DNA of 64,000 nt. Origin: Rhipicephalus microplus (Eukaryota; Arthropoda; Arachnida; Ixodida; Ixodidae). Position numbers and translations under genes: made by a program. The notes beneath the pieces were generated by a model. The model was not told where the DNA came from. It saw only the letters and a list, made by a program, of their open reading frames with translations, and ran no database searches. Below are positions 26,142 through 37,230 of the stretch, in pieces. The first letter of the stretch is position 1; each line of letters opens with the position of its first letter. Location of the stretch: positions 317,449,616 to 317,513,615 of the forward strand of contig NC_134710.1 in assembly GCF_043290135.1 (NCBI RefSeq), read 5' to 3'.

Positions 26142-28203
26142 TTGTTTAGTGCGCAGATGATGTATTTTGCCCAATGCAAGCGCGGGGAGCAATCCCGCAA
26201 CAATCGAAGCAAGTCTCCGGCTTTCACTCTGGATGATGGGCAGTTGCTAGCCGATGCCAGTATCTCCTGGGCCTATGGATTCTTTGTATCCAGGCGCCTT
26301 TCTACCTCATATTCCCCAGGGCCTTCCAGACACAGTTCCAGATTTAAACATAGAGATCCAAAGCCAGAGGCATATCGCCATCGAGTAGCCAGTCGAAGAA
26401 CCGTTCTAGAAGCCGTTCCAGCAATCGTCCTGCCTCCAGCACCGGATCCTGTTGCAGTAACGGTTAGCAGAAGAAGAGGAATCGAACGCTTACATGGGCC
26501 GACAAGGTTCGCGGCGACTTCTAAACAGGACCCTTTCGGGGTCCAAGCCACCCACTCCCTGAGCAAGCTAGGGGCGTGGGGTAGCACGCCTGCAGATGGA
26601 AAACGCGAAATTACAAGGAATGTTTAAAAGAAGGTATAACAGAATGTTGAGTATAAGAAAGCATGCTAGTGACGCAGGGCGGCTGCAGAAGGGAAACGCG
26701 AAATCACGAGAAATATTCAAAAGAATGTCTAAAGAAATGTTAGAGAGTAAAAAAGTGGTGGTCAATATAAGTGCCTTCAAGGGCGCGTTGGTGCCCTTCA
26801 CCGACGGATTGCCGATTTTGGACAGTGATTTGGCCGAAGCTCCAAAGCACTGAGCGTTCTCTGCTAAGTACTAATCAGGTTCGCAAATAAATGCGCTCAA
26901 GGGCATCTCCAAGCTCACTACAAACATACAGGAGTTACCGTGGGGTATAACCCAAGTGCAAGTCACCCTAACTTACTTACCTAGGTGCACTAACCGATCA
27001 CATGGATGCTCTTGATCGTCTTGTGATCTTTAATAGGTCGGCAACTCAAATGCAGTTAGTTGTTCCAGTTGCATCTGGGAATACAGTGGAGGCTACGAGC
27101 CCCTCGGTGTATCAGACTGAGGGGAATTATTTGCTTACAGCGAGCCGTCAAGAAGACCTGCCTAATCATGCGTAATTCAAAAAGAAGTACCGCGTTTCAT
27201 AATAGAACTACAGGGGGTTCTCCAACAAGAGGGCTTCGGTACAGCAGTATTTAAAATCACTTATTATACCACAGAAATTAGCATTACAGGAAACCCTAGC
27301 TTGTGCTGCATTTGTTAATGGTCATAGAGCTGTTTTCGGTCAGCCCTGTGGGGGAGGGTGGGTATTCACGTTAGTGGATAAGAAATACACGCAACTGTTT
27401 CAAGGCCTGAAGTTTGCGAGTTGCAACGTCGAGTTCGTCATGTTGGAAGTTCTGTTGAACACAGGATACCGTAACCAGCGGAGAAATAGCGTATTTATAA
27501 TGAATATTTAAAGCATTTCCAGAAACTTGTGACAGCAGTTTAAGACGGTACTCAAAAAGTCTGTTCACCTAGTCGGCACCCATCCTTTTATCGTCGTCTG
27601 GCACTTCAACGCCCTTCATGAACTATAGGGACGCCCAATAATAATTTGGCTAGTAGCATATAAATTCCCAGAAAATTTAGGAAAAAGCTCGTTGTTCCTT
27701 CGCTGCCGCATTATGTTAATCTAGCGCACAACACCGGTCGTCGCAAGGCAAGAGCAGCGACGATACCACAGCAAATTTCTAAGAACAAGATTGAAGCAAG
27801 CTTCGTAGACGCCGCCAAGTACCGCAATACTGCGGCTTTCGTGCTTTCAGTCATGGACACGCAGGGCAAGATCGTCAACTCTGCCTCGGTTCGCACAACG
27901 GTCCCCGAGGTGGCTTAGCAAGTGGCCATCGCATTCTCCATTCAAGAAGGTTGGAGAGACTGTGCGTATGGCAACTCCAAAGCAGTCGTCAGGCCATCAC
28001 GCAAAGACCGGGTGAGTTGGCAGGTAGTTTTATTCTCAGAGGTGCCTGATATATTATAACAGTGCCCCACAATGCCTCTTCTGGTTCCCTGCTCACGTCA
28101 ATGTGATTGAGGAGGTTGCTCTGAACCTTAACGAGTCTGCCCACGTGGCCGCGCGTGGCTTTTCCGAGCGCGCTGCCCTCGTATTAGGCGGCTTCAAACT
28201 AAA
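26142..28203 (+). pseudogene. I-clade LINE relic lacking reverse transcriptase
   Basis: Three parts of an I-group non-LTR retrotransposon lie in order on the plus strand, in shifting frames. First is an ORF1-like region (about 26142-26850): R/S-rich in one frame, with a RTLTWADKVRG-type stretch near 26490, then a charged helical tail. Second is the start of an APE-type endonuclease (about 27200-27640), with NYRGFSNKR, LQETLA, YRNQRR and a THPFIVVWHFNALH block where functional enzymes have GDFN. Third is an RNase H-like region (about 27715-28200), with EASFVDAAKY, SASVRTTVPEVA and AHVAARGFSERA. The endonuclease passes almost directly into the RNase H, so the reverse transcriptase has been deleted. 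Stops and frameshifts occur throughout, and RNase H acidic positions are lost (a stop follows PEVA). Domain calls rest on resemblance to I-clade elements. Confidence 0.7.
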
Positions 28204-30210
28204 CTAGATAACTAAATTTTTTAATTGTAGAAAATGCGTTTCCTGCCACCTCGGTTCAAGTTAAGGAGACCGCAGCCGGTCGTACTCAGACGCCTGCAAA
28301 CCAACTCTTACCCTTATTCTGCATTTCTTAGTAGCATTTATTTGCAAATTTACACGAATACTATAGTTCTTGCATGGCTTGTCGCGTGTTCTCTGAGAGC
28401 ACTGGTCGCTGAACCCGACGTTTAGGAAGCAAGAGTATGATACGTTCATGCGAAGTCCCGTCTTCGGAGATGGAATCCTAACCGTCCGGCGTGCCAGTTA
28501 TCGAGCCGGCAAGCTAGGCTATTCGCTTAGCCAGGTGCGCATTTTGTCTCGTTTTACAGTACCCAATAAAAGTATTCACGCTGTCACAATAAAACACGTG
28601 ACACGGTGGGTATTCGCAGACAAATTTTACGAGCATGTCTTTCAGTGCAGTGCAGGGGTCCTGCACTGAGACTCAATGGCGTGAGCAGAGCCTGCTAGAA
28701 AAATATTTCGTAATAATAAAAAAGTGTCAATATCATCTTCGTAGCACACCTATATAATACTATTTGGCAAAAGAAATGTCATTTCTAAAACTTAGCGATC
28801 GCTTCGTCTTTGAATCAAATTTTATTTTTCAATATTAGTATTTCTTCCCTCTGAGCAGAGTAGCGCTTAAATCACAGCAACCATATCTCTCCGTGCTGAT
28901 GTCGCTAGCAATAGATTTCGAACCGCTCTTCGCCCCAACTTCTACGACCTATTTTAATAGACTTTGCTGGATACGGGAAACGTCATAACCTGTCAAAATA
29001 CTGTTTGTACTGTACTGGAACGATGCTGTCGATGTCGCAGAATGCGGAAATCTGCGTTGAGCCTCCGCGTGCTGTTTGCTCTCAAAATAACCTACCTAAC
29101 AGATATAATTTATCTAACACCATTCTACATAGCTGACAAAATATATAAATAGCTCTAAATGTATGCATACTATGGAAATCCATCCTTAATCTCAAGCTTG
29201 TAATATAAAAATTTTTGATGTGTGCTCCGCCAAGGCGGCGCCCCCATGAAGGTATTCTGCGCCCCCATGAAGGTAAAGGTGGGCTTTCTATATCCCCATC
29301 CCCCCTTGCGTCGTGTTTCTCGAGGGGTGTCCGTATGCTAGAAACTGAATGCGTGCAGCGATTGTCGTACTGCTGTTGTTGAGTGGCTGTGTTGTGCTGC
29401 TGAGATCTAGGTCACAACTTTGAACACTGCCATTGTAGTCTCGCACAAGTGTACCTAGAGGAAACTGGTGGCTGTCGCCATGGTGACAAGAGTGGCTACG
29501 TTACTCGGCTGCCAACCTGAAAGACGCAGGTACTAAACTGGCTGCATTGATAGCATTTTGGTATGGTGTGGTATAGAAAAAGTTTATTTATGTCAGTCGG
29601 TGTGTGAACTAGCATGTAGTGGGCCCCTCTCATGTCGGGACAGATAGTGGTAGTCATCAAGTTTTCGAACAGGCCTCATCTGTAAAAAGTACATCTTCAA
29701 GTTTTTTTTTTGTGATACTAAAGAACTGTTTCGTTGAAGAATTGCTGCTGAAGGTTTCTTTCCGGCTTCTCAAATTCAAGCCATCTGTTGAAAAAAAAAC
29801 TCTTGTTACATAGTTGAAATCCACGAATTACTAGTGAGGAAAACGTCGCGTCATTTTAGTGTGAAACTGCAGTACTACTTCATTGTCCAGAAAATCACCT
29901 CTAAAAAGTTTCTGGAATAGGTTTGAGTGCAAATAGATAATGCACAAGAAACGAGGACGACTGCACTGTCTTCTTGTGTGTTGTGATGTGTTAGAAGGTA
30001 TGCAGCATTTTTCGCGCTTGAAATGAGATCTACGTGCTGCGAACGCCATCTTTGCCAACCACCACTTGAATTGCCATAGCGACGACACGTAAACATTTTT
30101 CTGGCTTGAAGTTGCGTCTTCTTGGCCATAGATATACGGCCCAGTCCCCAGGCTGACGGACGCGCTGTTGTTACTTTATCTGGTCGAACGTGCCTTGCAA
30201 GCAAGCCGAG
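28204..30210. other. No recognisable gene
   Basis: No domain recognised. A 17-bp unit containing GCGCCCCCATGAAGGTA is tandemly duplicated around 29236-29273. Confidence 0.5.
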
Positions 30211-30469
30211 AAATTAGGCTCGCCCCACCGCGGTGGTCCAGTGGTTAAGGTACTCGGCTGCTGACCTGCAGGGCGCGGGTTCGAATCCCGGCTGCAGCGG
30301 CTGCGTTTCCGATGGAGGCGGAAATGTTGTAGGCCCGTGTGCTCAGATTTGGGTGCACGTTAAAGAACCCCAGGTGGTCTAAATTTCCGGAGCCCTCCAC
30401 TACGGCGTCTCTCATAATCATATAGTGGTTTTGGGATTTTAAACGCCACATATCAATCAAATTAGACTC
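30211..30469 (+). mobile_element. Ruka: Ruka-type tRNA-derived SINE
   Basis: Body 30222-30458. A tRNA-like head contains an A-box-like TGGTCCAGTGG and a B box GGTTCGAATCC (30278-30288). It is followed by the conserved family body (GATGGAGGCGGAAATGTTGT, GTTAAAGAACCCCAGGTGGT, CTCATAATCATAT) and a short ATCAATCAA tail. The element is flanked by an 11-bp duplication with one mismatch (AAATTAGGCTC at 30211-30221, AAATTAGACTC at 30459-30469), consistent with LINE-mediated insertion. The family was described from ixodid ticks and supports the organism call. It should be transcribed by RNA polymerase III and mobilised by a partner LINE. Confidence 0.92.
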
Positions 30470-30805
30470 CAAAACCTAACACCACCGAGAAAGAGGTTGG
30501 GGGGGGGGGGAAATGTCAGGGCAGAATTTGAAAGGGAGGTGAAAATTGCTTCACCTTGTTCGTGGAGAAAGAAACATTTAAGAGGTGCAACTATGCGACC
30601 ACATAATATCACAATATTGCTCGAGAGCCAAACTATGCTGACGGTGTCTTGCGGTAGAAAAGGGAATTTCCGTCGTTTCGGTCAATGAGTGATCTGATCG
30701 TTCATATTGCTCTCATTCTGGCGCATTCACAGAGCCGGGATTTGTAGCGCGTTCAGCCGCACTCGGCTGGTAGCGTTGCCTTTTCTTTTATTATTCGTGG
30801 TTGCA
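30470..30805. other. No recognisable gene
   Basis: Contains a G11 run (30499-30509). No coding support. Confidence 0.5.
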
Positions 30806-31439
30806 GGTTTGCACGGCAAGACGCTGTCAATTCCAAATGCATCAGTCGGCTATTTGTTATTTTTGTATTACATGTGACATTATCTGGGCACCTGCCGATG
30901 CCCATTTTAACGGGAGTTTCACCTCCCAACTATTTCTTCCTCTGTGGCCTTGTTCTAACCTGCGCAGAACGGTGCTTAAGCCACCTTTGCCGCAGTACAC
31001 TAGTGTCCCGCAGAAAAATGTAGTGATTTGGAATGGGCTGTTAGCGCTAGTCACGGGACACAGCACATTTTGTTCAGTTACTGATGTGTGTATGCTCCGC
31101 ATAATATATGGGCACTGGTACGGCCGCTGACGTCTGAAAATTTGCTGTCAATCATTTGGCGCAGCGAATGATATTTCTGCTGACCTTAAAAAATATTTTG
31201 TTTGGCAGTCTGTTTTAAAAAATCTCCCAAAATTTATGGTCACCAGCTTAGCAGAGCCACATTTTAAGTTGAACAATCAGTCAAAGGGTTCGACAGGTGC
31301 GGCAAATGCTAATGTGGTCTTCATCATTTTTTGCTATGGGGAGTAATTCAGAATGCTACCTTTATTTAAATGCCAGTGCTCATGTTTTCTCTGCACGATT
31401 TTGGTGGGTTGAATGTTTCGTACATATATTCTTCTAAAT
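30806..31439 (+). other. Possible exon or 3' UTR block
   Basis: A pyrimidine-rich run followed by GTGGTTGCAG ends at 30806, and an AATAAA lies at 31437. A 109-codon frame starts there, but its peptide has no recognisable domain and the splice context is not decisive. It could be an alternative terminal exon of a gene entering from the left, or chance. Confidence 0.2.
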
Positions 31440-31484
31440 AAAAGGCTTTTTTTACGCAGCCTCAAATTTGTTGTTTCATGATAA

Positions 31485-31733
31485 GCCCCGCCGCGGTGGT
31501 CTAAGGGCTAAAGTACTCAGCTGCTGACCCCCAGGTCGCGGGATCAAATCTCTGCTGCGGCGGTTCCATTTTCGATGGAGGCGGAAATGTTGTAGGCCTG
31601 TGTGCTGAGATTTATGTGTATGTTAAAAAACCCGAGGTGGTCAAAATTTCTGGAGCCCTCCACTATGGCGTCTCTCATAATCATATCGTGGTTTTGGGAC
31701 GTTAAACCCCACAATTACATCAAATCAATAATC
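31485..31733 (+). mobile_element. Ruka: Ruka-type tRNA-derived SINE, second copy
   Basis: Same orientation and body as the copy at 30.2 kb. It starts GCCCCGCCGCGGTGGTCT, followed by a mutated B box (GGATCAAATCT), GATGGAGGCGGAAATGTTGT, and a TCATAATCATAT...GACGTTAAACCCCAC 3' part. It has more substitutions than the 30.2-kb copy in the promoter boxes, so it is probably older. A weak TTTCAT match flanks it (31474 and 31734), too short to be sure of a target duplication. Confidence 0.9.
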
Positions 31734-31860
31734 TTTCATCAAGAGTTTTTTTTTATTCCCCATAACTTGCTCCAAATTTAGATTTTAGTGTGCGGCTCCA
31801 GAAATTGCTTTAAATTCTATTTTGGCTGTTGCACCCCTCCAAGTGCTATTTCTCTTACAG

Positions 31861-32222
31861 CCACAGCACACTCGAGGTAGAATGTCGAAAGGTCCACAGG
31901 ACGGGAAGTCCGAGGGCGAGTACATGCCGGGTCTGGAATTCGCAACACCCGTTCCAGGCAACCCTGCGCTCAAGGTGTCAGGCAACCCTGCGTACGAGGC
32001 GTCAGGCGAGCTTTGCACAAGTGAACTTGATCCATGCGGTGCTCCACCAAAGAAGAAGGCAAGTAAATTTTTTAGGCGCAAGCCCTGTACCCTAAGTGGC
32101 GCTGAGGCAGATGCCACAGCTGCTGCGTTTCCCAGTGAACTGAGACGTGTGCAGTCTTGTCATTCAAGTTGAAACAGTCCGACAAATGCCATTTTAAGGC
32201 TTGCAGTAATAAAATACTTGGT
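31861..32222 (+). CDS. Candidate terminal exon of unrecognised gene
   Basis: A good acceptor (pyrimidine-rich run ending TCTCTTACAG at 31860) opens an exon with a 3' frame that stops at 32170-32172; a poly-A signal AATAAA follows at about 32209. The frame includes an ATG at 31881 (MSKGPQDGKSEGEYMPG...). It has a small internal repeat (GNPALKVSGNPAYEASGE), a basic PPKKKASKFFRRKP segment that could be a nuclear localisation signal, and no membrane segment. No family is recognised. The upstream exons would lie left of the second SINE. It is compositionally more protein-like than its neighbours but remains unproven, and another frame in the same exon stays open for 88 codons. Confidence 0.35.
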
Positions 32223-32809
32223 CACATGCTATAGCTTGAGTTCCCAATCCCAACTGAAACTGTAGCTTGATAATGAAATGACCTACTTTAGAAAATAGTG
32301 CTCGGCTATTGTGTTTGCTCGTTATTTTTAGAGTTAGTCACCTGGCTGTGCAGTCACTGTGCACAGTTTTAACTTATTTTACATTACTTAGTCTGTGCAG
32401 CAGAATTCTCACACAGTCGTCTTCTCTTGCAATCCATATTTGATATTTACAGTGATGGGAGTGCTGCTATGATTGCTCTAAACTGTTCCAAAATAGAAAT
32501 GCTGCTCTGTGCTGCTCCAAAGTGTTATGTTTGTTAGTACAAAGATTTAATGCTGGGTACGCAGACGAGGAATTTTAAGGCCCCTATACAGCCACGCACC
32601 ATATCATTGTCCACATATTTAGTCACTGAAATGGTGCTTTTTGGCCACCAATTGGCCCTTGCGTCATTAAGCCCTACACATCATCACAGGTGGGGCAGTG
32701 AGTACAAAGGAACTCGATAGCGTGCGCATGCTAAAGGCAGGTAGGGGTACCCGGCATTAAAACGTGTGTGTGAGCGCACGCGTGCGCCCGTGTGGATGCA
32801 GATGTTGCG
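32223..32809. other. No recognisable gene
   Basis: AT-rich spacer with no motif seen. Confidence 0.5.
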
Positions 32810-32819
32810 ATCAAGTTTG

Positions 32820-33060
32820 AAATGCGAAGCATTTCTTAGCGAACTTCGGTGACTATGAGCGTATCTATCTAGCGACTTACGTTTGGATGCTCTTGTGGTC
32901 ACCCCCTTAGCTTTGTGTGAACCAAAATCAGCGTGGAAGGGAAATATGGTTTGACAAATATGACGTGCTAGTCAAGACATGAATAATGTTACCATCCCGT
33001 CGTGTACATCGTCAAACACTTCTCGCGAGACAGTGGCACATACCCATTACGGGTATAGGC
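32820..33060. repeat. Dispersed repeat family X, copy A
   Basis: Shares an ordered set of blocks with 38180-38470: a TCTATCTA remnant, CTTACGTTTGGATGCTC versus CCTACGTCTGGGTGCCC, CACCCCCTTAG, AAACCAAAA, ATATGGTTTGA/AGATGGTTTGA, CCCGTC(G/A)TGTAC, and CATCAAAC(A/C)CTTCTCGC. The core is non-coding and the family is not named. Confidence 0.6.
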
Positions 33061-33457
33061 CACTCATACGTGGGTATGTTCCACAGGTCATTCACACTTG
33101 GTATCTACCCAGTATATGGAGCTAGACTCAGCTCAGGTGTTTCGAATTAATCTTTCGCCTTTTACTAAAGATTACCGTGGGGTGGGGCACTCCAATGAGC
33201 CTATAGGCCAATTTTTGGGAGGCCTTGCCCGTTAGACTTGACTGGTGCTCCGTCTTAGAGAACTGTTTGACCTCACCCTTTTCTTGTTTGTATAACACGA
33301 TGTGAAGAACTCTCCATGTGAGAAACTCGCGCTGTGTTAGCCATTTAGTGTTTATGAGTAACGCTTGAACGCTTACTTTCGCAATTTGATTGTACTCTTG
33401 TTCGCTTGATTTCGTCTTTATTGCCCAAGTACTTTATTAAATAACATGACAAAAAAC
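33061..33457. other. No recognisable gene
   Basis: No coding or RNA signal seen. It may be a continuation of the dispersed repeat. Confidence 0.45.
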
Positions 33458-33529
33458 GCGGCGATGGCGTAGTGGTTAGAGCATCCGCCTCGCATGCAAG
33501 AGGTCCGTGGTTCAAATCCCGGTGCCGCA
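33458..33529 (+). repeat. tRNA-like (Ala-like) Pol III promoter head
   Basis: A 72-nt tRNA-shaped sequence with GCGGC at the 5' end pairing with GCCGC at the 3' end, an A box TGGCGTAGTGG (33465-33475) and a perfect B box GGTTCAAATCC (33509-33519). The anticodon arm (CCTCGCATGCAAGAGG) is imperfect, so a functional tRNA is unlikely. It passes without a break into the 5' region of the RTE LINE, so it is either that element's promoter or a SINE head next to it. Confidence 0.7.
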
Positions 33530-33683
33530 CAGTTCCCATCCAGATTTTTTAAAAAACGCGTGTCGATGGAACTGCATTAAGAGGCCTGAAGTGCGGCCTC
33601 ACCGGTAACCACCGCCGTGAACGCAATCCCTCACCAGAGAAGGATTGGCCACCCTGGTGCAGTATCCGGCCACTACCTCCCAC

Positions 33684-34660
33684 ATGCATACGTCAAATAA
33701 CTCACGGCCCTCAGTCCCCAGTAGTTGCGAAGCAACTGACCACGGCGACGGTCAGATCTGCAACGCAGCAGAGGGTGCTAAAAATCTCTGGATCCGGACA
33801 GGCCACCATTGGAACCTGAACTTGGCAACGTTTAACGCGAGAGCCTTATCTAGTAGGGGAGGTCTAGCTGTACTATTCGAGGAACTAGAGGGTGTTAAAT
33901 GGGATATAATAGGGCTCAGTGAGGTTAGGAGGACAGATGAGGCCTATAAGGTGCTGCAGAATGGGCACGTCTTTTGCTATCGGGGCTTGGCAGACAGAAG
34001 ACATATGGGAGTGCGGCTCCTAATTCACAGAAACATAGCTGGCAACATAGAGGAATACTATAGCATTAATGAAAGGGGGTAGGTATCGTAATTAAACTGA
34101 ATAAAAGATACAAGATAAAGGTAGTACAGGCTTACGCGCCTACATCCAGCCATGATGACGCTTCAGTTGAAAGCTTCTATGAAGACGTGGAATCGGCAAA
34201 GAGCAAGGTAAAAACACAGTATACTATAGTGATGGGCGACTTTAATGCAAAGGTAGGGAAGATGCAGGCTGGAGACCAGGTAGTAGGAGATTATGGCATC
34301 GGTACTACAAACGCCGGAGGAGAGCTACTAGTAGAATTCGCAGAACGCAATATTTTCGGATTTTGAATACCTTCAACCGAAAACAAGAAAACGGCAAGTG
34401 GACATGGAGGAGCCCTAATGGCGAAAATAAGAACGAAATAGACTTTATAATGAGTGCACACCCAGGAATTGTGCAGGATGTGGAAGTGGTTGGCAAGGTA
34501 CGATGCAGTGACCATACAATGGTACGGTCTCGAATTTGCCTAGACTTGAAGAAGGAACGACAGAAACTGATACGCAAGAAGCCAATCAATGAGCTAGCAC
34601 TGACAGATTGTCACTACAGAACAGGTACTCGGATCTTAGAGAGGAAACCAACCTTAGCGT
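33684..34660 (+). pseudogene. RTE endonuclease region, frameshifted
   Basis: The reading starts at an ATG at 33684. Visible APE-endonuclease motifs in order are NLATFNARAL, WDIIGLSEVRR (metal-binding Glu), VVQAYAPT, IVMGDFNAKVG (catalytic Asp-x-Asn), NEIDFIM and CSDHTMV (catalytic His), so the catalytic residues survive. The frame is broken by a one-base slip in a G run near 34075 (early stop at 34080-34082), a shift near 34360 and another near 34612. It would nick target DNA to prime reverse transcription if intact. Confidence 0.85.
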
Positions 34661-36532
34661 AGAAACAATGAATGATAATCTGACGAGTAACATTACGGAG
34701 TGTGCAGTGGAAGTTGGAGGAAAGGTAGTTAGACAGGACACTGGCAAGCTTTCCCGGGAAACAAATAACCTAATTAAGAAGCGTCAAATCATGAAAGTGT
34801 CAAGTACAACAGACAAAATAGAACTGGCAGAGCTTTCGAAGTTGATTAATAGACGTAAGGTATGCGATGTAAAAAGGTATACCATGGACAGAATTGAACA
34901 CGCTCTGAAAAACGGAGGAAGCGTCAAAGCAGTGAAGAGGAAACTTGGGATAGGCAAAAGTCGGATGTATGCACTAAGGGACAAAGAAGGCAAAATAACT
35001 ACCAATATGGATAGGATAGTTAAAATAGCGGAGGAGTTTTACAGAGATCTGTACAGTAGCCGAGCCAACCACGACCTTAATAATATAAGAAGTAGCAGTA
35101 ACCCAGATGACACCCCACCAGTAATGATAGAAGAAGTCAGAAAAGCTTTGGAGAGCATGCAAAGAGGCAAAGCTGCTGGTGAGGATCAAGTGACATCAGA
35201 TCTGCCGAAAGATGGAGGACAGATTGTGTTAGAAAAACAAGCCACCCTGTTTACGAGGTGTCTGCTGACGGGAAGGGTACCAGAGTCTTGGAAGAAGGCT
35301 AACATCATCTTAATACATAAGAAAGGAGATGGCAAGGACTTGAAGAATTACAGGCCGATCAGCTTACTCTCTGTAGTATACAAGCTATTTACAAAGGTAA
35401 TTGCTAACAGAGTAAAGAAAACATTAGAATTCAATCAACCAAAGGAACAAGCAGGATTTCGAACAGGCTACTCAACAATTGACCACATTCATACTATCAA
35501 TCAGGTAATAAATAAATGCAATGAAATATCAGCCGTCATGCAGACACTGCAGAATAAGGGCGTAGATGAAGTATATATAAATGTTCTGGAAGAAATCTAC
35601 AGGGGATCAACTGCTACCATAGTGCTTCATTAAGAAAGCAACAGAATACCAATCAAGAAGGGTGTAAGGCAGGGGGACACAATCTCCCCAATGCTATTTA
35701 CCGCATGCTTACAGGAGGTTTTCAGAAGTCAGTTAGGGATAAGAGTTAATGGAGAATACCTTAGTAACCTGCGCTTCGCCGATGACATTGCATTGCTGAG
35801 TAACTCAGGGGACGAATTGCAACTCATGATTACAGAGTTATACAAGGAGAGCAAAAAGGTGGGTCTTAAAATTATTCTGCAGAAAACGATTGTAATGTAC
35901 AACAACACCGGAAGAAAGCAGCGCTTCGAGATAGGTAATAATGTACTTCAAGCTGTAAAAGACTATGTCTACTTAGGGCAGGTAATAACCGCAGAGCCGA
36001 ACCACGAGATTGAAGTAACTAGAAGAATAAGAATGGGGTGGAGCACAATCGGCTAGCACTCTCAAATTATGACAGGTAGATTGCCACTCTCCCTCAAGAG
36101 GAAGGTATATAATAGCTGTATCTTGCCTGTACTTAGCTACGGAGCAGAAATCTGGAGACTTACAAAGAGGGTTCAGCTTGAATTGAGGACGACGCAGCGA
36201 GCAATGGAAAGAAAAATGGTAGGTGTAACCTTAAGAGACAAAAAGAGAGCAGAGTGAATTAGGGGACAAACGGGGGTTAAGGATATCATAGTTGAAATAA
36301 AGAAGAGGAAATGGACATGGGCCGGGCATGTAGCGCGTAGAGAGAATAACCGCTGGTCATTAAGGGTAACTAACTGGATTTCCAGAGAAGGGAAGCGGGT
36401 TAGGGGGAGACAGAACGTTAGGTGGGCAGATGAGATTAAGAAGTTTGCGGGTGTAAATTGGCAGCAGCAAGCACAGGAACGGGTTAACTGGCGGAACATG
36501 GGAGAGGCCTTTGTCCTGCAGTGGACGTAGTC
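34608..36532 (+). pseudogene. RTE reverse transcriptase region, disrupted
   Basis: A frame of 341 codons (34608-35633) holds fingers-domain motifs (KADG-type spacer GKAAGEDQV, ILIHKKGDGKDLKNYRPISLL, FNQPKEQAGFRTGYSTIDHI). Homology then jumps from INKCNE straight to ISAVMQ, missing roughly 20 residues that carry motif A and its catalytic Asp. A TAA at 35631 interrupts the same frame, which continues with GVRQGD (motif B) and RFADDIALLS (motif C, the two catalytic Asp present). Further stops are at 36054-36056 and 36255-36257. After them come an RGQTGVKDI block and a WTWAGHVARR block of the C-terminal region. The protein is dead. Confidence 0.88.
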
Positions 36533-36569
36533 AGGCTGATGATGATGATTATGGTGATGATGATGATGA

Positions 36570-37030
36570 TGGGCTATTTCAATGCCACTTCATCATGAAC
36601 CACTCGCCTGTGAGTACGTCTCTGTAACTTTACACGTCGCTCACATAGAGTCACATAAACCACGTTTAGTGCGTAACCTGAGTCTTCATGCCACGAAATG
36701 CATTGTAGGTGCTTCATGCGCTATGCATGTATCGAGCGCCAAGAGCGTGAAGGCTCGTTTCCCTTGAGCTCAGAGACAGGCGCTCACTCTAGAGCGTGAG
36801 CGCCGGCGTTAACAGCAGGCTGCCAATTGTCTTTTTGCTTTCACGGTGCAATTGACGCGCCGTGTAAGCCCGTGCCACGAGCACAATCGCTCTTCTACGC
36901 AGTTTGTGCGAAGTCGTTTAACACTCTGCCCTAGTCAAACAATTGCGATTAGGGCAACTTACTAAATTTTTCGCACAAGACTGATCACCGCTAAGTCGAA
37001 TCATTTAGCAGCTTGTCGTTGCGCAGCAAC
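36570..37030. other. No recognisable gene
   Basis: No coding signal. An AGAGCGTGAGCGCC word appears twice in a small imperfect repeat near 36790. Confidence 0.5.
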
Positions 37031-37031
37031 T

Positions 37032-37230
37032 CTTAAAAAATCGACTGACGTTCTCTCCATTTAGGGAGGAATGGCGATGTCCCCAATGTTCGTCTTTAAA
37101 TAGAGAAACGTTGCTCCTTTTGCCACGGAGAAACATGTTCCTCTCCATGAAGATCAACATGGCTGACCCCAGGCTAGCCAAGCGAGTAGGCTTGGCTAGC
37201 CTGGGGTCAGCCTGATTTAGAGTGTCTAGA
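37032..37230. mobile_element. MITE-like block with 23-bp perfect hairpin
   Basis: The right part contains a 23-bp perfect inverted repeat (37161-37183 with 37190-37212) around a 6-nt loop, starting GGCTGACCCCAGGCTAGCC. The left part shares AACGTTGCTCCTTT with the TTAA-flanked MITE at 46.9 kb, and the right edge has a TTAGAGTGT word as in that MITE. It may be a related, rearranged MITE. Boundaries are tentative. Confidence 0.5.

Larger units (their letters stand above)
33530..36569 (+). mobile_element. RTE-clade LINE, near full length, inactive
   Basis: The element holds a 5' leader, an APE-type endonuclease (33684-34660), a reverse transcriptase with C-terminal region (about 34612-36530) and a (GAT)n-rich tail (36535-36569). 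The short 3' UTR and trinucleotide tail are RTE features. The coding region carries several frameshifts, at least three in-frame stops, and a deletion removing reverse transcriptase motif A. A 5'-truncated relative lies at 25348-25816 on the other strand. RTE elements commonly mobilise SINEs in animals, but whether this family drives Ruka is unknown. Confidence 0.88.

Noticed and set aside
33458..33529. Functional tRNA-Ala gene
   Set aside because: The anticodon arm is imperfect and the sequence continues directly into LINE leader, so I call it tRNA-like.
34305..34589. 94-codon minus-strand frame
   Set aside because: Antisense shadow of the RTE endonuclease.
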